This document shows positions 30,149 through 36,467 of a stretch of 64,000 bases of DNA, in pieces. This DNA is from Winogradskyella eximia (lineage in GTDB: Bacteria; Bacteroidota; Bacteroidia; Flavobacteriales; Flavobacteriaceae): assembly GCF_003386165.1 (NCBI RefSeq), contig NZ_QRDV01000009.1:124001-188000 (forward strand), read 5' to 3'. Under the pieces are notes generated by a model. It was not told the DNA's origin and ran no database searches. It saw only the letters and a program-made list of their open reading frames with translations. Each line of letters starts with the position of its first letter. Position 1 is the stretch's first letter. Position numbers and translations under genes: made by a program.

Positions 30149-30328
30149 AGATGCTTTTGAATACTTTAAAGAAGAAGGCATTTTTAATAAAGAAATTGCT
30201 CACAAATTTAAAACCTTTGTACTATCACAAGGAGGCACAGAAGACCCAATGACTTTATATAAAAAGTTTAGAGGACAAGAACCAAAACCTGAAGCTTTAT
30301 TACGACGTGCAGGATTAGTGAAGTAATA
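30149..30328 (+). pseudogene. 180-bp direct repeat, copy B (orphan 3' fragment of the M3 peptidase gene)
   Basis: This is a second copy of the last 58 codons and stop codon of the M3 oligopeptidase gene, without start or promoter. It differs from copy A at three silent third positions. Its stop codon lies 2 nt from the end of the convergent gene at 30329. The simplest reading is that this fragment is the original gene end, pushed away when DNA carrying a replacement 3' end plus the T9SS type B gene came in. It should not yield a protein. Confidence 0.9.
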
Positions 30329-31027
30329 CTAATATTTCAGCAATTTAATTGTTCGTGTAAATTGACCATCATTAATTTTAACCAAGTAAACACCTTTTGT
30401 TTGTAATTGGAAATTATGAGTTAATAATCCCGAGACGTTAAATTTAGTATCAACCACTTGTTTACCTAGAATATCGTAAACTGTAACCGTATAATTGCCT
30501 TGAGAATTAAAGGTGATTATACCGTTACCAACATAAATGTCTTTTGTTTTATTAAAAGAATCAACAGAAAGTGTTGTTGAACCAAAACCATAATCGCTAC
30601 CTTTTAAATCGGCAGACTGTCTAGATTGGTCTGCAACTGTAATTAAAAAGTACCAATCATTAACTGCAGTTCCACTAGGAATTGTAACTATATTAAGCGA
30701 TGGCTCTTCTAAATAAGAACGCGTTGCAGGATTAAATGTAGCCACATAATATCCCAAACTAACATCATAAGTCAAGGGAATCAAAGTGCTACTATTTGTA
30801 AAATCATCATGATAATCCCAAGTTAGAGGGTCTGAATCTGTATCTAAACCAGTATATAAAAATAAATTAGGATCACTCATTGGGTCAAAAATAGAGTAAT
30901 CACCAGATGCACCATAGGTTAAAGTTAATGTGCCAGAATTAATATCTGATGGATTAGGAGTTAGTGCTATTTGAGCACTGCAAAAACTTGTGAATAGCAA
31001 AAAAATGTAGAGTAATTTTGTTGTCAT
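30329..31027 (-). CDS. Small T9SS type A sorting-domain protein
   Basis: 232 residues. The signal peptide ends FCSAQ; the mature part starts IALTPNPSDINSGTLTLTYGA, a beta-rich domain of about 130 residues resembling carbohydrate-binding or Ig-like modules attached to starch-active enzymes, but with no catalytic domain here. The C-terminus (about 165-232) is a type A sorting domain (GKQVVDTKFNVSGLLTHNFQLQTKGVYLVKI). It is likely a surface-exported binding protein. It converges on the orphan peptidase fragment. Confidence 0.7.
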   Translation of the reverse strand: MTTKLLYIFLLFTSFCSAQIALTPNPSDINSGTLTLTYGASGDYSIFDPMSDPNLFLYTGLDTDSDPLTWDYHDDFTNSSTLIPLTYDVSLGYYVATFNPATRSYLEEPSLNIVTIPSGTAVNDWYFLITVADQSRQSADLKGSDYGFGSTTLSVDSFNKTKDIYVGNGIITFNSQGNYTVTVYDILGKQVVDTKFNVSGLLTHNFQLQTKGVYLVKINDGQFTRTIKLLKY

Positions 31028-31067
31028 ATTAATTGATTTGAAATCTAAAATAGTTAAAATTAATCAA

Positions 31068-31099
31068 TTTAAACTTTCAGTAATTACTGAAAGTTTAAA
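31068..31099. promoter_or_regulatory. Perfect palindromic operator 1 (before the GbsR-type regulator)
   Basis: A perfect 32-bp palindrome. Its core is AAACTTTCA-N8-TGAAAGTTT (31071-31096), repeated with the same spacing at 31644-31669. It lies directly upstream of the -7 box at 31108 and covers the -33 region, so a bound dimer would block transcription of the regulator gene. Confidence 0.85.
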
Positions 31100-31107
31100 A
31101 ATTATTA

Positions 31108-31115
31108 TATATTTG
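31108..31115 (+). promoter_or_regulatory. -7 promoter box of the GbsR-type regulator
   Basis: TATATTTG is a perfect match to TAnnTTTG. Only four bases separate it from the ATG at 31120. Transcription normally begins about 5-8 nt after the box, which would be at or inside the start codon, so the mRNA should be leaderless or nearly so. Confidence 0.7.
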
Positions 31116-31119
31116 CAAT

Positions 31120-31623
31120 ATGGATTACAAAGAAGCAAAAGAAAAATTTATTAGTACTTGGGGAAGTTTAGGTTCACTTTGGGGCATAAACAAAGCCATG
31201 GCACAAATACAAGCGCTTCTTTTTATTTCAACCAAACCATTGTCTATGGAAGACATCATGGAAGAACTTAAAATTTCTCGTGGTAATACAAGCATGAATT
31301 TAAGACAGCTTATGGATTGGGGAATTGTAACTAAAGTTCTGGTGTCTGGTGAACGAAAAGAATTCTTTACCACAGAAAAAGACGTACAAGAATTAGCACG
31401 AATAGTTGCAAAAGAACGAAGTAGAAGAGAAATAAGACCTGTTATAAAAGTTTTAGAAGACGTCTCTTCTATTAAAGATGATGGCACCGAAAAAACAAAG
31501 GAATTGATTAAACAAACTAAAGCATTAAACCAACTAACTCAAGATTTAGATACCTTAATGAATAAAATGGTGAATCAAAAACAAAATTGGTTAACTAAGT
31601 CAGTTTTAAAACTGATGAAATAG
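31120..31623 (+). CDS. GbsR/MarR-family transcriptional regulator
   Basis: 167 residues. The pattern FISTWGSLGSLWGINKAMAQIQALLF followed by the winged HTH (SMEDIMEELKISRGNTSMNLRQLMDWGIVTKV) is typical of the GbsR branch of MarR-like proteins; the C-terminus (about 100-167) is helical and probably serves dimerisation. It is framed by two copies of an AAACTTTCA-N8-TGAAAGTTT inverted repeat, one in its own promoter and one ahead of the next gene. I infer that it represses itself and the downstream operon. The ligand is unknown. Confidence 0.85.
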   Translation: MDYKEAKEKFISTWGSLGSLWGINKAMAQIQALLFISTKPLSMEDIMEELKISRGNTSMNLRQLMDWGIVTKVLVSGERKEFFTTEKDVQELARIVAKERSRREIRPVIKVLEDVSSIKDDGTEKTKELIKQTKALNQLTQDLDTLMNKMVNQKQNWLTKSVLKLMK

Positions 31624-31643
31624 TTAATCTATTTTTTTAAAAC

Positions 31644-31669
31644 AAACTTTCAATTTTTTCTGAAAGTTT
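31644..31669. promoter_or_regulatory. Operator 2 (before the 31685-34438 operon)
   Basis: AAACTTTCA (31644-31652) and TGAAAGTTT (31661-31669) with an 8-base spacer have the same half-sites and spacing as operator 1. It lies 15 nt upstream of the ATG at 31685. A near-consensus -7 (TATTTTTT, 31630-31637) sits just before it, so the operator would overlap the transcription start. Confidence 0.8.
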
Positions 31670-31684
31670 AAAATTAACAAAAAC

Positions 31685-32017
31685 ATGAAGAATCTATATA
31701 AAATAAATAATTGGTGCGTCCTTATAACAATACTACTCTACTTCACTTTTTGGGGAGGAATTATTGCTCAACCCATATTAGGGCTAATACAAATAGTAAT
31801 GAGCATATATATTTTAATCCATTTTAAAGAGCTTAGCAAATTAATTAAGATCCTATTTACAATCTACATTCTCACAACAATAGCTAGTATAATACTATTT
31901 AGAACGATAGCGCAAAACACCAATGGCGAATTAGAATTAATGTTTATATGGATATTCCATACGCTACTTCTGGCCATATTTCATTTATACATCACATACA
32001 AAATCAAACAATCATGA
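31685..32017 (+). CDS. Small four-helix membrane protein
   Basis: 110 residues with four predicted membrane segments (about 10-28, 29-46, 53-72 and 83-104) and few charges. No family is recognised. It is the first gene of the operon controlled by operator 2 and overlaps the next start by ATGA (32014-32017), so translation is coupled. Confidence 0.65.
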   Translation: MKNLYKINNWCVLITILLYFTFWGGIIAQPILGLIQIVMSIYILIHFKELSKLIKILFTIYILTTIASIILFRTIAQNTNGELELMFIWIFHTLLLAIFHLYITYKIKQS

Positions 32018-32835
32018 AAACACTACAAAATCAAACTTTACTGTATGATAAAGATTGTCCTTTATGTAATGTCTATACAAGTGGTTTTATAAAAGCCAAA
32101 ATGTTAGATGATAATGGCAGAAAAGCCTATTGTGATTTAACCAACGAAGAGCAAAACTTTATAGACCTCAAAAGAGCTTCAAATGAGATTGCACTATTTG
32201 ATAATAAAAACAAAACCGTTATTTATGGTATTGATAGTTTACTAAAAGTCATCGGTAATTCAATGCCATGGGTAGAAAAAATAGGAAATTTAAAACTTAT
32301 TAAATTCGGATTAAAAAAGTTGTATTCTTTTATATCTTATAATAGAAAAGTCATAATTCCGAGTAAAGAAGACCAAACGCAAACATTACAATGCGTACCA
32401 GATTTCAACTACAAATACAGATACACTTATATTCTATTTGCATCTCTAGTCACCAGTATTGTATTATTCAAATTTGGTAAATTATTAAATGTTATTCATG
32501 AATCAACCTTCTTAAGAGAATGTTTAATGGCTTTAGGACAGATTGGATTTCAAGGCTTATTTATTTCAAAATTAAAAATTGAAAAACAGCTCAACTACTA
32601 TGGTAACCTTATGACGGTTTCATTAATGGGAAGCTTAATATTAATTCCTGTCATAATTCTAAACTCAATAATTGAAATACCAGAACTAGCACTACTCTTT
32701 TGGTTCGGACTCACAGCAACGATTCTGTTATTTGAACATATAAGACGGATTAAGCTGTTAGAATTACCAACGGTATTATCAGCAACTTGGATATTGTATC
32801 GACTACTCGTTTTACTTCTAATTTTATTTTTATAA
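32014..32835 (+). CDS. DCC-family (DUF393) thiol-disulfide protein with membrane domain
   Basis: 273 residues from the ATG that overlaps the previous stop. The N-terminal domain has the DCC motif YDKDCPLC (about 11-18, with the CxxC pair Cys15 and Cys18), as in DUF393 thiol-disulfide oxidoreductase-like proteins. The C-terminal half has four to five membrane segments (from about residue 143 on). It may act on cysteines at the membrane; no substrate is known. The next gene starts 1 nt after its stop. A start 66 nt upstream is in frame but lies inside the previous gene and lacks support. Confidence 0.8.
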   Translation: MKTLQNQTLLYDKDCPLCNVYTSGFIKAKMLDDNGRKAYCDLTNEEQNFIDLKRASNEIALFDNKNKTVIYGIDSLLKVIGNSMPWVEKIGNLKLIKFGLKKLYSFISYNRKVIIPSKEDQTQTLQCVPDFNYKYRYTYILFASLVTSIVLFKFGKLLNVIHESTFLRECLMALGQIGFQGLFISKLKIEKQLNYYGNLMTVSLMGSLILIPVIILNSIIEIPELALLFWFGLTATILLFEHIRRIKLLELPTVLSATWILYRLLVLLLILFL

Positions 32836-32836
32836 T

Positions 32837-33736
32837 ATGAAAACTATCATCATAGCAGGTGGCACCGGATTTTTAGGACAAGTATTAGAATCATACTTGT
32901 CTAAGAAAGGTTACGATGTAAAAATCTTAACTCGAAAAACCACAAAACCAAACCACGTATATTGGAATGCTAAAGACTTAGACCAATGGACCAAAACACT
33001 TGAAGGAGCAAACACACTAATAAATCTTACAGGCAAATCAGTAGATTGTAGATATACAGAAGCGAATAAAAAACTTATCCACGATTCTCGTATAGATTCT
33101 ACCAACATATTAGGTAAGGCTATAAACCAATGCGAAAATCCACCAAAAGCTTGGCTCAACATGTCTACATCTACAATTTATGACAACTCTTATCACAAAC
33201 AAATGACTGAAGAAAATGGAGATATTGGTAATGATTTTTCCATGAATATTGCAACATCTTGGGAAGCAGCATTTAATAGTATTGAAACACCAAGCACAAG
33301 AAAAGTAATATTAAGAACATCAATTGTATTAGGAAAAAATGGAGGTGCACTAATTCCTTTAAAACGACTTACAAAATTTGGTTTAGGAGGCAAGCAATGG
33401 CATGGTAAACAAAAAGTAAGTTGGATTCATGAAAATGATTTTGCTAGAGCAATCAATTTTTTAATTGAAAAACAGCTTGAAGGCGCTTATAATATTGTGT
33501 CACCAAAACCAACCACAAATGCCTATTTAATGAAAACGATACGTAAAGTTTTAAAAGTACCTTTTGGATTACCGCAACCTAAATGGCTTATAAAGTTTGG
33601 TGCCAAACTAATTGGTACTGAACCAGAATTAGTCTTAAAAAGTAGAAATGTTATTCCTGCGAAACTAACAGCCAAAGGTTTCTTATTTACACATTCAGAT
33701 ATTGAAATTGCATTACAAGACCTATTAAAACCCTAA
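32837..33736 (+). CDS. TIGR01777-family epimerase/oxidoreductase (YfcH-like)
   Basis: Extended SDR of 299 residues. The Rossmann motif GGTGFLGQ is at 8-15. ANTLINLTGKSVDCRYTEANKK and the WLNMSTSTIYD stretch are typical for this family, and WIHENDFARAI leads into the C-terminal DUF1731 region. Cofactor NAD(P); the substrate is not known for the family. It is the third gene of the operon, 1 nt after the DCC gene and 3 nt before the DUF2071 gene. Confidence 0.88.
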   Translation: MKTIIIAGGTGFLGQVLESYLSKKGYDVKILTRKTTKPNHVYWNAKDLDQWTKTLEGANTLINLTGKSVDCRYTEANKKLIHDSRIDSTNILGKAINQCENPPKAWLNMSTSTIYDNSYHKQMTEENGDIGNDFSMNIATSWEAAFNSIETPSTRKVILRTSIVLGKNGGALIPLKRLTKFGLGGKQWHGKQKVSWIHENDFARAINFLIEKQLEGAYNIVSPKPTTNAYLMKTIRKVLKVPFGLPQPKWLIKFGAKLIGTEPELVLKSRNVIPAKLTAKGFLFTHSDIEIALQDLLKP

Positions 33737-33739
33737 TCA

Positions 33740-34438
33740 ATGACATTTTTAAAAGCTTACTGGAAAAACCTAATTCTCATTAATTACGAGATTAACCCTA
33801 ATATTTTAACGCCATTTTTACCAAAAGGAACAGCGTTAGATAGTTTTAATGGTAAATACTTCATTAGTATAGTTGGTTTTATGTTTAAAGACACAAAAGT
33901 TTTAGGAGTTAAACTTCCGTTTCATATTAATTTTGAAGAAGTCAATCTAAGATTTTATGTTAAACACAATGGTAAAAGAGGCGTTGTTTTCATAAAAGAA
34001 ATTGTCCCAAAACCGTTAATCACATTCGTCGCAAATTCAATTTACCATGAGCATTATCAAACTAATAAAATGACTCATAGATGGGAAGAAAATGACAACC
34101 ATAATGAATTTGAATATCAATGGAAACTTAATGACCAATGGCAATCTATTTCTGTCAAAACAGAAAAAACATTGTCAGATATTAAAGATAATTCCGAAGA
34201 ACAGTTTATTACAGAACATTACTTTGGCTATACCAAACACAAAAATAAAACTTACGAATACGAAGTGACGCACCCAACATGGCAGAACTTAAAAGTTACA
34301 AGTTTTAAGGTTAATTTAAATTTTGAAGCTAATTATGGGCAATACTTTAAAATACTTCAACCTTTAAAACCAACATCTGTTATTTTAGCGACAGGCTCAA
34401 AAATTACAGTAAAAAATAAACGGACTATACATAAGTGA
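33740..34438 (+). CDS. DUF2071 (YqjF-like) protein
   Basis: 232 residues with the DUF2071 pattern: an early NYEINPNILTPFLPKGTALDSFNGKYFISIVGFMF, a central FEEVNLRFYVKHNGKRGVVFIKEIVPK, and EHYFGYTK. The fold is probably acetoacetate-decarboxylase-like; no function is established. It is the last gene of the operon and is followed by a terminator. Confidence 0.82.
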   Translation: MTFLKAYWKNLILINYEINPNILTPFLPKGTALDSFNGKYFISIVGFMFKDTKVLGVKLPFHINFEEVNLRFYVKHNGKRGVVFIKEIVPKPLITFVANSIYHEHYQTNKMTHRWEENDNHNEFEYQWKLNDQWQSISVKTEKTLSDIKDNSEEQFITEHYFGYTKHKNKTYEYEVTHPTWQNLKVTSFKVNLNFEANYGQYFKILQPLKPTSVILATGSKITVKNKRTIHK

Positions 34439-34458
34439 CTGATACAAAACACGATACT

Positions 34459-34485
34459 AAAACGAAATTAATTTCTCGTTTTTTT
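34459..34485 (+). terminator. Terminator after the DUF2071 operon
   Basis: AAAACGA (34459-34465) pairs with TCGTTTT (34476-34482), and the T-run continues to 34485. It closes the operon and separates it from the sigma factor gene. Confidence 0.65.
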
Positions 34486-34489
34486 AACC

Positions 34490-34497
34490 TATTTTTG
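34490..34497 (+). promoter_or_regulatory. -7 promoter box of the sigma factor gene
   Basis: TATTTTTG fits TAnnTTTG and lies 21 nt before the ATG at 34519. No -33 TTG at the right spacing. Confidence 0.55.
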
Positions 34498-34518
34498 ACA
34501 CAGCAATGCAAATGAACA

Positions 34519-35073
34519 ATGCCTAATCACCAAATAGACCCAAATAATTGGGTGAAACTATATTCAGATTATCTCTTCAATTATACAATTACACGTGTAA
34601 ATGATAGAGAAATCGCTCAAGATTTAATTTCTGAAACCTTTTTAGCTGGATTAAAATCTATGGCTAATTTTAAAGGTGAAGCAAGCGAGCGCACATGGCT
34701 TATTTCAATTTTAAAGCGAAAAATTATTGATCATTATCGAAAAATAAATTCTAACAAAGGTAAAGCTGAAGTTAGAATGGGCTATCTTAATAGTGAAGAC
34801 GCTGAAGGTGATTGGTTAGAAGAACGCGTTGCAGACCCCTTTGATAAAACAGCTGAAGACACTTTAGAGAATTCTGAATTGGGTGACGCAATTTACGACT
34901 GCATAGACAAATTGCCCGAAAAACAAGCTGATGTTTTTAAAATGAAGACCATTTTAGGCTACGATACCGAAACTATTTGTAATGAATTAGAAATTACTGC
35001 GTCTAACCTTTGGGTAATTATCCATAGAGCCAGAACTGCACTTGCGGATTGCATGGAAGAAAATTGGTTTTAA
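34519..35073 (+). CDS. ECF-type RNA polymerase sigma factor
   Basis: 184 residues. Sigma region 2 is visible (YSDYLFNYTITRVNDREIAQDLISETFLAGLKSMANFKGEASERTWLISILKRKIIDHYRK, about 13-75) and region 4 (about 128-178: LPEKQADVFKMKTILGYDTETICNELEITASNLWVIIHRARTALADCM) has the HTH. It should redirect RNA polymerase to its own promoter set. The next gene, 41 nt downstream, encodes a small zinc-finger-like protein that fits a cognate anti-sigma factor. Confidence 0.92.
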   Translation: MPNHQIDPNNWVKLYSDYLFNYTITRVNDREIAQDLISETFLAGLKSMANFKGEASERTWLISILKRKIIDHYRKINSNKGKAEVRMGYLNSEDAEGDWLEERVADPFDKTAEDTLENSELGDAIYDCIDKLPEKQADVFKMKTILGYDTETICNELEITASNLWVIIHRARTALADCMEENWF

Positions 35074-35085
35074 ATATTAAAAAAT

Positions 35086-35103
35086 CCTTTCCTTTTTGAA
35101 AGG
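35086..35103. promoter_or_regulatory. Short inverted repeat between sigma and anti-sigma genes
   Basis: CCTTTC (35086-35091) and GAAAGG (35098-35103) with a 6-base loop. No T-tract follows. It could be a processing hairpin setting the sigma to anti-sigma ratio, or chance. Confidence 0.3.
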
Positions 35104-35114
35104 TTTAAATACAA

Positions 35115-35381
35115 ATGAAAAAAAGTTTTTTATTTATTAACTGTGATGAAGCAAAACATATTTGTGATAAAGTACAATATGGAGAAGCTTCTTCTTGGGA
35201 ACGTTTTAAATTAAACATTCGTTTGGCGTATTGCCATATCACAAAAAGCTATTCTACAAAAAATAGCAAACTCACAGAAAGTATAGAGAAAGCGGAGGTA
35301 AAATGCTTAAAAGCTGAAGAACGCAATAAAATTGAAAATCAATTTAAAGCAGAATTAGCTAAGCAACAGCAAAATCACTAG
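35115..35381 (+). CDS. Small probable anti-sigma factor with degenerate zinc finger
   Basis: 88 residues, cytoplasmic. The spacing of NCDEAKHICDKVQYGEASSWERFKL and IRLAYCHITKSY resembles the zinc-binding anti-sigma domain (ZAS, HxxxCxxC), where the first Cys, the Ala, the ER and the C-terminal Cys are kept. The His of the motif is Arg and the final Cys is Thr, so metal binding is probably lost or altered. The location right behind an ECF sigma gene supports an anti-sigma role. The last 27 bases overlap the convergent UbiA-like gene. Confidence 0.6.
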   Translation: MKKSFLFINCDEAKHICDKVQYGEASSWERFKLNIRLAYCHITKSYSTKNSKLTESIEKAEVKCLKAEERNKIENQFKAELAKQQQNH

Positions 35382-36191
35382 CCAAATAATAGGTAAACTC
35401 TCTACCCAAAACGCACTATAATATTTTGATTGATTTTTATTAGAAAACATTAATAACACAAATGTTAGTAATGCAATTATTACTGTAGACAATAGTGTTT
35501 CTTGTTTTAACACATCTTTAAAATAATCTAATAGTACAAATAGCAATAAAAGCAATACACCAATAATTTTAGTTTTTTTTATGCCTATTTTTTGAGGAAT
35601 GGTTGCTAATTTCAAACTATCATAATTCAAATCTCTTATTTCAAAAGGCAACATTAAAACGAGCACATAACAGAACCGTTGCAAACCCAAAATAATCACA
35701 TCTGCATCTATAGAAACAGCCTCGTTTACTACTGGTAAGTAAACTGAAGTAAATGCCCAAACTAATGCAATTACATAGACTTTTAAACCACCTATTTGTC
35801 GTAAATTTTTATGATCATCAAATAAATAACGTTTGGGAAGCATAACAGGAATAGCATAAAAGAAAGTTACAACTCCAAGAATACCAATCAGTATTAAAGT
35901 ATTCAATTCAAGATAGAACATCAGAAAACACATGGCTAAAAAAGCCATAAATGAAAACACCTGAATAACTTTAAGCCAACCAGCCAAGCTACGATGATGA
36001 AATTTAGCTACTCCAAAATATTTCACAAAATTATAGCCTGTTATCGTTGAGAAAAACACAAAATAAAGTAGGTATTTATCTAACTTCAAATCCAATTCAA
36101 TTAGCGTAACCAAAGTTAATGCTGAAGCTGCTAATGCAACATGAATGCTGCTATTTAAGTAGAAATTTAAAATGCGTTTTAATACTTGCAT
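35355..36191 (-). CDS. UbiA-like integral membrane protein
   Basis: 278 residues, about nine membrane segments, with overall similarity to UbiA-type prenyltransferases. The second Asp-containing loop is partly kept (RDLNYDSLKLATIPQKIG), but the first, where UbiA has NDxxDxxxD, reads YNFVKYFG and has no Asp. Prenyl diphosphate binding is therefore doubtful, and the protein could be a divergent or non-catalytic member. It stands alone and overlaps the preceding gene at its 3' end by 27 nt. Confidence 0.6.
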   Translation of the reverse strand: MQVLKRILNFYLNSSIHVALAASALTLVTLIELDLKLDKYLLYFVFFSTITGYNFVKYFGVAKFHHRSLAGWLKVIQVFSFMAFLAMCFLMFYLELNTLILIGILGVVTFFYAIPVMLPKRYLFDDHKNLRQIGGLKVYVIALVWAFTSVYLPVVNEAVSIDADVIILGLQRFCYVLVLMLPFEIRDLNYDSLKLATIPQKIGIKKTKIIGVLLLLLFVLLDYFKDVLKQETLLSTVIIALLTFVLLMFSNKNQSKYYSAFWVESLPIIWLVILLLLS

Positions 36192-36434
36192 AAAGCAAAA
36201 GTAAGAATTGAACTCATCTAAACATTTTTCAATTCAAAAAAAATAGAGATTTAAAAGATCTTTTATCATTTGTAGTTTCTAACGTCCTGTATTTATATAA
36301 AAAACATCGCTTTAGTTAGAAAATATAAATTCAATCTAAAACGCATAAATTTTAGACAAATCCATTGTGTTGATAACCTCAACTTTCGGTTAAAAACTTT
36401 AAGGTATAAAAACTAAAAAATTAGGCTAAATCCG

Positions 36435-36442
36435 TACTTTTG
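36435..36442 (+). promoter_or_regulatory. -7 promoter box of gcvP
   Basis: TACTTTTG matches TAnnTTTG, 25 nt upstream of the gcvP ATG. The 240 bp before it (from 36192) is AT-rich, with no ORF; I saw no clear glycine-riboswitch-like fold by eye. Confidence 0.6.
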
Positions 36443-36467
36443 CAAGACTAAATAAACTATTATTTTA

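Noticed and set aside
26981..30328. Insertion sequence or integrase-borne element around the T9SS type B gene
   Set aside because: No transposase, integrase or terminal inverted repeats were found. The repeat is peptidase coding sequence.
30149..30328. Copy B as a working small gene
   Set aside because: The frame has no start codon before residue 35 of the fragment, and no promoter or leader.
35115..35381. Labelling the small protein next to gcvP as part of glycine dehydrogenase
   Set aside because: It has no P-protein sequence, is separated from gcvP by a gene on the other strand and sits behind a sigma factor. Its motif is anti-sigma-like.
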